Shown one piece after another: positions 7,290-14,577 of a stretch of DNA of 23,012 nt. Under the pieces are notes generated by a model. It saw nothing but the letters and a program-made list of their open reading frames with translations, did no database searches and was not told the DNA's origin. Numbering within the stretch: the first letter of the stretch is position 1; each line of letters opens with the position of its first letter. Source of the stretch: Pseudopelobacter sp964601865 (GTDB lineage Bacteria > Desulfobacterota > Desulfuromonadia > Geobacterales > Pseudopelobacteraceae); assembly GCA_964601865.1 (NCBI GenBank), contig CAZRPI010000052.1, forward strand, positions 1 to 23,012. The letters are read 5' to 3'. The translations under genes were made by a program, and so were the position numbers.

Positions 7290-7556
7290 GGCGGGACTCT
7301 CTCCCCGGAAGAGTCGAATCTGCATCTTGCAGACAGACCGCGCTTGCCGGTCTCATTAAAGCAACCCTGATTTTGTGTTCCTTATCACAGAAAACCGTTT
7401 CCGTGCTTTGTTAGGCTGATTCTGCTTCCCCCGGGCCGTCTGCCGCCGGGGCTCCTGACTCCGTTCCTCCAGACCAATGACAACGACTCTGCAGGTTGGT
7501 GTCAAAGGGTGCAAAATTCATATGATTGACTGTTATCGAGGAAAGGACGGACGACA
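7290..7556. other. Intergenic region with two hairpins
   Basis: This 267-bp stretch holds TCTGCA-TCT-TGCAGA (7319-7333) and a stronger CCCCGG/CCGGGG hairpin (7429-7451). A GAGGAAAGGA ribosome site lies just before the HD-GYP start. No GEMM-type c-di-GMP riboswitch core was recognised and no protein gene is seen. Confidence 0.5.
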
Positions 7557-8546
7557 ATGAGAGATACTTTTTGGAGAGCGATCAGCGTTGACTGTATTGA
7601 TCCCGTTTTGTTTCCAAAAGTGGCGTTGTACATGAAGAGAAGCGGAGCGTACGTGCTCTACAAGAATCAGGAGAGGGACTTTACGGAAAGCGATCGCCTC
7701 CGGCTGGAGCGGAGCTTTACCGAATTTCTCTATGTCAGGTCCGGAGACATGGAGTGTATCAACGACTTCCTGAAGAACAACCTGGGCAGCATGCTCGCCA
7801 GGGATGATCTCGACAGTGGCACCAAGGGGAGAATTCTCTACCAGACTTCGGTGAACTATGTCATTGACGTATTTGAAGAGCCGGAAACGGCCATGAACCT
7901 GGACCGCTGCCGCACGCTTGTCAAGCATCTGATGCAGTTCGTGGCGACCGATCCCCATGCACTGGAATCGATACAGTCCATCATGGCCCACAACCTGTAC
8001 ATCCTGACGCACAGCGTGCAGGTTGCCGCCCTTAACCTGCTGCTCCACGAGAGGCTGTTCAACCTGGATGCCGACGAACTGCTCGACGTGGGAATTGGCT
8101 CGCTCCTGCACGATTTCGGCATGATCTTCATTTCCGGCGAAATCCTGGACAAACCGGACGCACTCTCCGACGTGGAGTACTACAAGGTCAAGCGTCATGC
8201 GCGGGAAGGGTACGAATTCCTGAAAAGGACCGGAATGTACAGTGAGGTTGTTCTCTCCATCGTCCGTCATCACCACGAACGATACGACGGCAGTGGCTAC
8301 CCGGGGGGGCTCAAGGGGCATGATATCCCGCGAAGCGCCCAATTAACGGCTCTTTGCGACGAATACAGCGCGCTGATCTCGGATCGTTCATACCGGAAGT
8401 CGCTTTCGCATGCGGAGGCGTTGAAAACGATGCGTGAGGAAGCGAAAAAAGGGGCGTTTAAAGAGGATGCCTTCAACTGTTTTGAGGGGATTGTCAACGA
8501 GGCAAAAGACGCGGATGATACGGGTCGTGCCGTGGGGCAGCATTAA
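7557..8546 (+). CDS. HD-GYP domain protein (putative c-di-GMP phosphodiesterase)
   Basis: 329 residues. The N-terminal 1-130 region has no recognised sensor domain. An HD-GYP domain spans about 140-310: H152 ('THSVQVA'), HD185-186 ('LLHDFGM'), H214 ('KRHAREG'), 'HHHERYDGSGYPGG' (238-251) and 'CDEYSALISDRSYRK' (267-281). Metal-binding His and Asp residues and the GYP loop are present. The usual HDIGK is HDFGM, so the conserved lysine is missing, and the later 'ADxYDAL' is 'CDEYSAL'. The family hydrolyses c-di-GMP to pGpG or GMP. Whether this variant is active or serves as a binding protein is open. The ATG at 7557 follows GAGGAAAGGA. Confidence 0.9.
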   Translation: MRDTFWRAISVDCIDPVLFPKVALYMKRSGAYVLYKNQERDFTESDRLRLERSFTEFLYVRSGDMECINDFLKNNLGSMLARDDLDSGTKGRILYQTSVNYVIDVFEEPETAMNLDRCRTLVKHLMQFVATDPHALESIQSIMAHNLYILTHSVQVAALNLLLHERLFNLDADELLDVGIGSLLHDFGMIFISGEILDKPDALSDVEYYKVKRHAREGYEFLKRTGMYSEVVLSIVRHHHERYDGSGYPGGLKGHDIPRSAQLTALCDEYSALISDRSYRKSLSHAEALKTMREEAKKGAFKEDAFNCFEGIVNEAKDADDTGRAVGQH

Positions 8547-8628
8547 AAAAAGTCAAAACCGGGGGTGGGGGCGCAGCTGTTTCTCATGTTGATGCACAAC
8601 GATATCCGTCGCGGCAAAGGAGTAAGAC

Positions 8629-9096
8629 ATGACAAGAAAAGACGACACAGTCGGAAGCAGCGATCCTTTCAACCTGGCTTGTTTCACGGAGGCGCAGGAC
8701 GGCGTTTACGGTTCTGTTCTTGCCGAATTGCGGACGGGCCGGAAGCGGTCCCACTGGATCTGGTACATCTTCCCGCAGATGTACGGCCTGGGATTCAGCT
8801 CCACCTCGAAATACTACGCCATACGGAGCATCGAGGAAGCCAGGGCCTACCTCGATCACCCCGTACTCGGGCAGAGGCTCAGGGAATGTTCCGAAATCGT
8901 CCTCGGCGTGGAGGGACGATCCGCCTCGGAGATTTTCGGTTATCCCGACGACATGAAGCTGCATTCGTCCATGACGCTCTTTGCCTATGTGGCTGCCGAT
9001 CCCTCCTCCGTGTTCGCCCGGGTCCTGGACCAATATTTCCATGGCAGGCAGGACTCGAAGACGCTCAGCCTGATTGACGGGCTCAAGGGAAGGTAG
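8629..9096 (+). CDS. DUF1810 family protein
   Basis: A 155-residue soluble protein with the family signature 'SHWIWYIFPQMYGLGFSST' (about 41-59), 'YYAIRSIEEARAYLDHPVLG' (about 62-81) and 'FGYPDDMKLHSSMTLF' (about 103-118). These match DUF1810, a small family of unknown function typically about 140-150 residues long, so this copy is full length. The ATG at 8629 has a strong AAGGAG site. It lies 82 bp downstream of the HD-GYP gene on the same strand with no clear terminator between, so read-through is possible. The name implies no established biochemical role. Confidence 0.85.
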   Translation: MTRKDDTVGSSDPFNLACFTEAQDGVYGSVLAELRTGRKRSHWIWYIFPQMYGLGFSSTSKYYAIRSIEEARAYLDHPVLGQRLRECSEIVLGVEGRSASEIFGYPDDMKLHSSMTLFAYVAADPSSVFARVLDQYFHGRQDSKTLSLIDGLKGR

Positions 9097-9156
9097 GGGG
9101 GAACGTTGCCTTTCCTGGAAAGGGTCCCGCCAGAGATTACGGATCGCGGCTGCCGG

Positions 9157-9615
9157 TCATTCCTCCAGGGAACCTCCCAGGGCCAGTATGTTGTTGCCTG
9201 CAATACGACGTAACGTCCTGTTGTCGGTTTTTCGGTAGACTTCCCGCATGTCATCGATGTATTCGCGGGCGTTGAGTTTTCCGAGCGCATCGAGGGCCGC
9301 TGCCTTCAACATGTTCAAAGGGCTCATGACTCCCGGAAGCTGAGTTCCCTCGATCAGTTTGACTTCCTTATCCCGTTTCAACAGTTCCGCCAGCATTTTC
9401 TTGCCGTTACGGTTCCGCTCGTTACCGAGAGCTGAAATGGAACGATACACCGTGACCCAATTCACCGGAATATCGCCATCGCGAAGAAACCCGCTGAGCG
9501 TTTGCATCTCAACCGTTTGATCCGCGTCATTCCGTTCCGCGGCCTGCGCTGGTTTTGCCGAATCCGCAAGGGACAGCAGAATTCCTATCATCATACTGGC
9601 AATAAGTATCTTCAT
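9157..9615 (-). CDS. Small exported helical-repeat protein, unknown function
   Basis: 152 residues. The N-terminus is a clear Sec signal ('MKILIASMMIGILLSLADSAKPAQA', cleavage likely after AQA or nearby). The mature part is all-helical with two HEAT-like stretches (about 52-85 and 100-148, e.g. 'AALDALGKLNA' and 'IAGNNILALGG'). It starts 13 bases after the stop of the upstream transglutaminase-like gene, so the two are almost certainly co-transcribed. This suggests a periplasmic partner or immunity-type protein, which is speculative. ATG 9615 is used; an in-frame TTG at 9621 would add two residues. No strong ribosome site is visible, consistent with translational coupling. Confidence 0.75.
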   Translation of the reverse strand: MKILIASMMIGILLSLADSAKPAQAAERNDADQTVEMQTLSGFLRDGDIPVNWVTVYRSISALGNERNRNGKKMLAELLKRDKEVKLIEGTQLPGVMSPLNMLKAAALDALGKLNAREYIDDMREVYRKTDNRTLRRIAGNNILALGGSLEE

Positions 9616-9628
9616 AAACAATACCCGA

Positions 9629-10999
9629 TCAATCCCATAAATAATGAATCTGAAAAGTTTCAGGCCTTGCGGGCTCCAGCAGGGCGGGGATGTTTCTCGT
9701 CCTGATCGTTAACAGCAGATCAGTATCAACCTTTGGCGAGCATGAAGCGCATTCCCGGTATCCGACAACTCCACCCATGTGGTCAATTGCCTTGTCATGG
9801 TAATTCTTTCTGAATTTATCAAGGGCGGTTCCGCTCATGGAACCGGAGGGAATGGAGGTAAAGGTGTTGTTGTACGGTCCGCCGCCAAAGCTGGGGTCAT
9901 AGAGATAGACCTTGCCATTGTACTGAAGGAAATTGATACAATGCCCATCATAGGGGGAGAAAAAAGCATACCTTTTCTCGGCTGCATACCGCACGTCGTC
10001 CGCACGGGAAGAATCTCCGGCATATACCGGATTGGGGTAAGCCGATTTCCTGTTCACGTCTCTCCATTCATGCACATCAACCGCAGGTTCGCGTCTGTTT
10101 AATCCCGGCGCCTTGATCACGATACATTCCCACTTTATTTCCGGCGAAGCGGCCGCGTCAGCCTGCAGAATAAAGCATCTGTTGGGCGCGTAAACCCCCT
10201 GGGCGCCCATCATATCGGCGAACATCGCCGACCAGCCGCCACACATTCCACCGCCGGTATCCAGGATATCGCCAGTCGTCCAGGCTGCTTTGCCATACTG
10301 CAGCCCCGATCGCGACAATCTTCTGATCACGGAGTCGGCAATCTGTTTTTCGTTTTTTGCGTCAGTCGCCCAATCGCATGTCCATTCCATCAGTTCCCTG
10401 TAAACGGGCGTGTGGAGCGGTGTCTTATGGGCTGTATAGATGACGTGGGAACTCTTTCCCATATCCCTGGTTATGCCGGTGGCGTCCCTGTATTTCCACT
10501 TCCAGGCAACGTTGGTAATGCCTACTCTGTCAGGCAGTTTGCGCGGCGCGGTAAACGTCACATAGGAGGATGATCCGGGCCCTCCGAAGTCCACTTTTTG
10601 GCTCGCCAGTCCGCCGAAACTTCCTTCCGCCCAGATGGTAACCTCGTTCAAGGGAGTAGCGGCCTCGAATCTTGCCTGGACGCTTAAAGTCGTGTTTTTT
10701 ACATAAGCAGCCGGTTTGTTTATCCCGTTCCTTACGTATTCCGGGGAGTCGATCGCATAATCACGGCCATCCCAGCGTTCTTTCAAACCAATGGCAGTAC
10801 TTCCGGCGCCCCAGTTGAATTTGATCTCATGTACATATACAGTCTGACCGACACTCCCCCGGCGTTCCGACTCCACCCCATGGCTGTACGTTACCGCTCT
10901 GGCCCCGTCTGCGTTATGGTCTTGCGCCTCTGCAAGCATAATGGATGGGTTCATTGACAACGCGCATATCAATATCAGGATGGCTTTGTATCCAGGCAT
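9629..10999 (-). CDS. Exported transglutaminase-like protein
   Basis: 456 residues. It has a Sec signal (1-24, 'ILILICALSMNPSIMLAEA'). A beta-rich N-terminal part (about 35-190) resembles an Ig-like or carbohydrate-binding sandwich. The C-terminal 200-420 region looks like a transglutaminase/papain-like fold with a Cys-His-Asp set: C253 in 'TGGGMCGGWSAMF', H353 in 'DGHCINF' and D368 in 'VYLYDPSFGGG'. Family members act as cysteine proteases, crosslinking enzymes or peptidoglycan-related amidases. The substrate here is unknown. It is the first gene of a two-gene minus-strand operon with the small exported protein at 9157. The ATG at 10999 has an AGGAAAA-type site. The triad assignment is by pattern only. 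Confidence 0.75.
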   Translation of the reverse strand: MPGYKAILILICALSMNPSIMLAEAQDHNADGARAVTYSHGVESERRGSVGQTVYVHEIKFNWGAGSTAIGLKERWDGRDYAIDSPEYVRNGINKPAAYVKNTTLSVQARFEAATPLNEVTIWAEGSFGGLASQKVDFGGPGSSSYVTFTAPRKLPDRVGITNVAWKWKYRDATGITRDMGKSSHVIYTAHKTPLHTPVYRELMEWTCDWATDAKNEKQIADSVIRRLSRSGLQYGKAAWTTGDILDTGGGMCGGWSAMFADMMGAQGVYAPNRCFILQADAAASPEIKWECIVIKAPGLNRREPAVDVHEWRDVNRKSAYPNPVYAGDSSRADDVRYAAEKRYAFFSPYDGHCINFLQYNGKVYLYDPSFGGGPYNNTFTSIPSGSMSGTALDKFRKNYHDKAIDHMGGVVGYRECASCSPKVDTDLLLTIRTRNIPALLEPARPETFQIHYLWD

Positions 11000-11103
11000 A
11001 TTTTTTCCTGTTCCCTCAAACGTATTCCGGTCCGTCGGACCGGTTCTTTACACCATCGCTGACCCCGCATCCGGCGTTTGGGTATCCGGCGAGACAGGGT
11101 AGT

Positions 11104-11160
11104 CACGGATACGCTCCGGCTCCAGCCGCCTTGAGGCGGAAAGCGGGAGGAGTATCCGTA
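11104..11160. repeat. Nested stem-loop (dyad within dyad)
   Basis: The outer arms ACGGATAC (11105-11112) and GTATCCGT (11152-11159) pair perfectly and continue as CTCC/GGAG after small bulges. Inside is a second perfect hairpin, CCGCC-TTGA-GGCGG (11126-11139). It lies upstream of the transglutaminase-like gene and downstream of the L7/L12-like gene. It may be a REP-like element or a 3'-end structure; there is no T-tract. Confidence 0.55.
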
Positions 11161-11252
11161 CACTTGTCACAATGGCCAGATTAGGGCATGAGCGGGGGGC
11201 TCACTCCCATCGTCTACATCCCGGTTATCCGTGGATCAGGCTGAGCGTTAAC

Positions 11253-12671
11253 TCACTCTCCAGCCAGATTTCCCGTCATAAACCCCTTGAGAAAACCGAA
11301 CAGCCCAATGACAAAAAGAATGGGTGGATAAAAGAAAATAACGCCTGCCCTGTATCCGGCGGCAAACCAGACCGCGGCTATTATCATCATCGCTATCCCG
11401 CCGATCACCCCTTTTTCCAACCCCTTTTTCTCCGGCGCGAAAAAGCTTTTATCTTTGACCGGTTTTGTCTCCGCCGGTACGACTGCCCTGGCGACGGGAA
11501 CATCGGATCGTATCCCGGAAGTATCTGCCGCCGGCGCGGTCTCCGGGAACAGCGCGCCTCGGATCGAATTGAGGAGTGATGCGATAAATTCAGGTCGACA
11601 GGCGCCGCAGTTGAAGAAACGCTTTTCACCGCACACAATTTCAGATGTAGCAATCATAAACGGATGCGCCGCAAACTCCTGATATGAAATCATGCCCGTT
11701 CCCAGGTTGTTGCCGCTCCAGGCGCTGTGGTAATAAATGCCCTTCATCGCGAATATGATTCCGTCTTTGGCAGACCCCAAAACGGTGCAGTCCACCAGGC
11801 CGACAGGTTGTTCGTAGACAGGCATCAGGCAACTCTGTCTGGCGTTCAGTAATTTATCCTGGGGAATATCCGGGGCCACGCACAGGCTGGCGTGGGGCAG
11901 ATACTCCCGCAGGACGGTCAGAATTTTGTCACGTTGCTGCAGAAGCGCGGGATCTTCATACTCCGCCTTTTGCTGCTCGATTTTCTGATATTTTGCGACT
12001 ATGATGCCACAGTTCGGACATTCGCCGGCGCCACCCATGCCAGTGATCAACATATCGTCTGGGGTGGTCGCCTGGTAGTGACACTTGGGGCACCGGGGCA
12101 ACGCCGATGATGGCGGCGGTGACGAAGGAGCTTGTGCATCTGTCGCGGGGACTTCAATGGGAGGCTCAATCCGGCACACCGCTCCGCAACGTTCCAGCGC
12201 GGCTCGATACTGCTGGGCCCTTTGCCGATCCAGACGATCCTTGATTACGACGGGTTTTCCGGTGAGCAGAGTTTCGATTGCCGCCTCATTGGTTTTAAAC
12301 GTCGCGGCAATCTGGCGCTGCACTTCGGCCAGGTTTTTGCCCTCCGCAAGTGCGCCGGTGAGGATGACCCTATACTCCAGGGATGAATTGTTACCGGCCT
12401 GTTCCTGTGGCGGTGGCGGAATGTCGGGAGGGGTGGCTGAGCCTGGTTCGATATGGCACATTGCGCCATACTTGTTGAAAAGTTGCTGGTATTGCAGGGC
12501 GGTCTGCTGGTTGACGCCTTTTTTGATGAATATGGTATTCCCCGTGAACAGCTCCTGTAATTGAACGTCGGAAAGCTTGAACGCCGCAGCCAGATTCTGC
12601 TTAACGACCTGGGGCATTTGCCCCGGTACAGTCTCACCGCGAAAGACAACGTTGAACTGCGCATCGTTCAT
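11253..12671 (-). CDS. Membrane protein with duplicated L7/L12-like domain and zinc ribbon
   Basis: 472 residues. Two tandem repeats (about 6-75 and 99-170) share the pattern 'F/Y-x-V-[IV]-x-x-G ... LLTGKPVVIK ... YGAMCHIEP / CGAVCRIEP'. The second half of each looks like the ribosomal L7/L12 C-terminal fold. A proline-rich linker leads to a zinc ribbon with C194-x2-C197 and C218-x2-C221 ('RCPKCHYQ', 'ECPNCGIIVAKY'). Next is a beta-rich PH-like region (about 255-370, 'CTVLGSAKDGIIFAMKGIYYH'). Two membrane helices (about 421-440 and 443-462) end the protein. ATG 12671 was chosen because GAGGAG lies 7 bases upstream; a TTG sits two codons earlier. The function is unknown; the domains suggest protein-protein interaction at the inner membrane. 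Confidence 0.8.
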   Translation of the reverse strand: MNDAQFNVVFRGETVPGQMPQVVKQNLAAAFKLSDVQLQELFTGNTIFIKKGVNQQTALQYQQLFNKYGAMCHIEPGSATPPDIPPPPQEQAGNNSSLEYRVILTGALAEGKNLAEVQRQIAATFKTNEAAIETLLTGKPVVIKDRLDRQRAQQYRAALERCGAVCRIEPPIEVPATDAQAPSSPPPSSALPRCPKCHYQATTPDDMLITGMGGAGECPNCGIIVAKYQKIEQQKAEYEDPALLQQRDKILTVLREYLPHASLCVAPDIPQDKLLNARQSCLMPVYEQPVGLVDCTVLGSAKDGIIFAMKGIYYHSAWSGNNLGTGMISYQEFAAHPFMIATSEIVCGEKRFFNCGACRPEFIASLLNSIRGALFPETAPAADTSGIRSDVPVARAVVPAETKPVKDKSFFAPEKKGLEKGVIGGIAMMIIAAVWFAAGYRAGVIFFYPPILFVIGLFGFLKGFMTGNLAGE

Positions 12672-12714
12672 CTGCAATCTCCTCGGCTTATTGAATTACG
12701 AGAGCTTTCGGTGT

Positions 12715-12743
12715 ATTTGACGTCAGGATGCAGAGAATGTCAA
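12715..12743 (-). promoter_or_regulatory. Sigma70-type promoter for the L7/L12-like membrane protein
   Basis: On the minus strand there is a perfect TTGACA (12738-12743), a 17-bp spacer, then TCAAAT (12715-12720) as -10. It lies about 43 bases upstream of the ATG at 12671. Confidence 0.55.
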
Positions 12744-12777
12744 GCGTCGGTTATCAAGACAGTTTCATTATCATTTT

Positions 12778-12798
12778 AGAACGGGTCTTTTCCGTTCT
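12778..12798. repeat. Perfect 7-bp inverted repeat AGAACGG/CCGTTCT
   Basis: The arms AGAACGG and CCGTTCT surround a 7-base spacer between the divergent L7/L12-like and Nudix genes. There is no T-tract after it on either strand. It could be an operator for either gene or a small hairpin in the Nudix leader. Confidence 0.5.
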
Positions 12799-12863
12799 GG
12801 TGGCGTCAATACACCCTGCGCCTCCCTGGAATTGGAAAAAGATACTCTGCAAGGAAAATCGCG

Positions 12864-13376
12864 ATGCCAGTTGAATGGTTCGATATTGTCGACGAAAACG
12901 GAAATGTCATCGGCAAGGCCCCCAGATCCCAATGCCACAACGGCTCGAAACGTCTGCACCCCGTGGTGCATGTGCACGTCTTCAGTTCCGATGGCCGGCT
13001 GCTGCTGCAGAAGCGGAAGCTTACCAAGGACATCCAGCCCGGCAAGTGGGATACCTCCGTCGGCGGTCATATCCACTCCGGTGAACCGCTGGAGGATGCC
13101 ATCCGACGGGAGGTGCTGGAAGAAATCGGGATAACGCTTGATCCGGCGCGCCTGCGGCCGATCGGCCGGTACCTGTTCGAATCCGAGATCGAACGGGAGC
13201 TCGTCAACTCGTACGCCTGTACCCATGACGGCCCGTTCCGCATTCAGGAAGAGGAAATCGACGAGGTCCGCTTTATGAGTGTCGCTGAAATCGATGCCAT
13301 GATTGCCGCCGGCGAGACGACGCCGAACTTCAACCAGGAGGCGGCGGTATTACGCAGAGAGGGATACTGGAGCTGA
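12864..13376 (+). CDS. Nudix hydrolase
   Basis: 170 residues. A complete Nudix box runs from G68 to I90: G68, E74, the R82-E83-V-L-E86-E87 core, and G89-I90. The N-terminus 'EWFDIVDENGNVIGKAPRSQCH' and 'LHPVVHVHVF' resemble the IDI/YfcD-type subgroup, whose members act on diphosphate substrates including isopentenyl diphosphate or oxidised nucleotides. The substrate is not assignable, although housecleaning hydrolysis of a nucleoside or prenyl diphosphate is likely. The ATG at 12864 is preceded by AAGGAAAA. It stands alone, divergent from the membrane protein and convergent with the LysR gene (35 bp between stops). Confidence 0.92.
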   Translation: MPVEWFDIVDENGNVIGKAPRSQCHNGSKRLHPVVHVHVFSSDGRLLLQKRKLTKDIQPGKWDTSVGGHIHSGEPLEDAIRREVLEEIGITLDPARLRPIGRYLFESEIERELVNSYACTHDGPFRIQEEEIDEVRFMSVAEIDAMIAAGETTPNFNQEAAVLRREGYWS

Positions 13377-13411
13377 CGCGCAGCCCCTGAGTTCCTCATG
13401 GCGACATGCAG

Positions 13412-14302
13412 CTAAAGTTCTTGAGTCTCTTGTATCAGACTCAGAAAAGCCTTCAACAGTGTGGTCATGTTCTCGTTTTTTCTCGTCAGGACCAGCAAAG
13501 TTCTCCGCAGATCCAGCGGACTGGCAATTTCAACGAGCCAGCCGTTATCAAGTTCCCGCTGCACGGCCATTCTCGAAAGGCATCCCACGCCCAGCCCCGC
13601 CTCCACCGCCTTCTTTATTGCCTCGGTGTGACCCAGTTCCAGTGCGATGGAAAAATTGATCCCCTTTTTCGCCATTGCGGCCTCGAAAATCTCTCTTGTC
13701 CCGGAACCCTTTTCACGCATGATCCATGGGGCGTTTTTCAGCATTGAGGGAGTGGTCTTTCCCTTACTCGCCCAATCGTGCTCCCTGCCCACAATGATGA
13801 CCAGTTCGTCCTTTTTCCAGGGGATAATATTGAGCGAGCCTGCATGGGGAATCCCTTCGATGAGGCCAATGTCCAGTTCCCCGTTTTCCAGGGCCTTCTC
13901 TATCTGCAGGGCGTTCCCGATATGGAGCAGCGCTCTCGCTTTCGGAAACATACCCGAGAATTCCGCCACCATGGCGGGCAGGATGTAGTTGCCGATGGTG
14001 GTACTTGCCCCCACGTTCAGCGTTCCCCGGGGTTCGCCGATGGATTCGTCCAGAAACTGCTCAATCTTTTTTACTTTCGTCAGCACGTCACGTACTTCCG
14101 GTAATATCCTGCGCCCCCGGTCGTTCAGGATCAGCCGTCTTCCCTGCCGTTGGAACAGCGGCGCCCCTGCCAGCCGTTCCAGCTCGGCCAGCGCCATGCT
14201 GACCGCAGCCTGGGTCAGCAGCAGCTGGCTGCTAGCCTGGGTGACATGCCCGCATTCCGCGACTTTTTCGAAAATTTCCAGCTGCCTGAGGGTGATTGCC
14301 AT
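13412..14302 (-). CDS. LysR-type transcriptional regulator
   Basis: 296 residues, normal length for the family. The winged helix-turn-helix occupies 1-66 ('LRQLEIFEKVAECGHVT', 'LTQAAVSMALAELE', 'GAPLFQRQGRRLIL'). The substrate-binding periplasmic-protein-like domain follows from about 92 ('LNVGASTTIGNYILPAMVAEF', 'ELDIGLIEG', 'GLGVGCLSRMAVQREL'). It is divergent from a YeiH-family transporter gene, the same arrangement as yeiE-yeiH in E. coli, so it very likely controls that gene and itself. The inducer is not visible; sulfur oxyanions are a guess based on YeiE and YeiH. Confidence 0.95.
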   Translation of the reverse strand: MAITLRQLEIFEKVAECGHVTQASSQLLLTQAAVSMALAELERLAGAPLFQRQGRRLILNDRGRRILPEVRDVLTKVKKIEQFLDESIGEPRGTLNVGASTTIGNYILPAMVAEFSGMFPKARALLHIGNALQIEKALENGELDIGLIEGIPHAGSLNIIPWKKDELVIIVGREHDWASKGKTTPSMLKNAPWIMREKGSGTREIFEAAMAKKGINFSIALELGHTEAIKKAVEAGLGVGCLSRMAVQRELDNGWLVEIASPLDLRRTLLVLTRKNENMTTLLKAFLSLIQETQEL

Positions 14303-14356
14303 TTGGGTTTTACATAAGCAATTTTGATGGATTTAATACAAATTTCTGATTTTTAT

Positions 14357-14380
14357 TTATAAGTTAGTGTCACGTATAAT
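14357..14380. promoter_or_regulatory. Putative LysR-regulated promoter region
   Basis: A perfect TATAAT on + lies at 14375-14380, overlapped by a dyad TTAT-N15-ATAA (14357-14360 / 14376-14379). It is about 55 bp upstream of the LysR gene and 200 bp upstream of yeiH. LysR proteins bind AT-rich dyads in divergent promoters. No strong -35 was found. Confidence 0.4.
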
Positions 14381-14417
14381 GCCAGAAAAATTGCACCTGA
14401 AAATGCAGTTGGAACTC

Positions 14418-14531
14418 GGATACATGGGATAAACACGGATAAAATCGAGTGAAACCGGCAGAAAGACATTCAGCCCCAAGGTAATGTTATTTGTATGTAT
14501 CGTGCCGGTCCATCCGTGTATATCTGTATCC
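14418..14531. repeat. Inverted repeat of about 20 bp (GGATACA..CACGGAT)
   Basis: The arms at 14418-14440 and 14512-14531 are inverted copies that match at all but one position apart from a 3-base gap. They enclose 71 bp in the LysR-yeiH gap. A further ATCCGTGG copy follows at 14532-14539. The words CATCCGTG/CACGGAT are typical of dispersed intergenic repeats. The element lies between the promoter candidate and the yeiH start, so it would sit in the 5' leader. Confidence 0.65.
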
Positions 14532-14577
14532 ATCCGTGGTTAACAGCAGATTGTGGGTTGCATGCGAGAGGATTTTT

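Noticed and set aside
5874..7325. Minus-strand 483-codon frame opposite the 4Fe-4S gene
   Set aside because: Antisense shadow rich in Pro, His and Gln; the plus strand encodes two perfect ferredoxin motifs.
7290..7556. c-di-GMP (GEMM) riboswitch before the HD-GYP gene
   Set aside because: Hairpins exist but the conserved GEMM core was not found.
9109..9123. Terminator after the DUF1810 gene (CCTTTC-CTG-GAAAGG)
   Set aside because: Only six weak pairs and no T-tract; too little to call.
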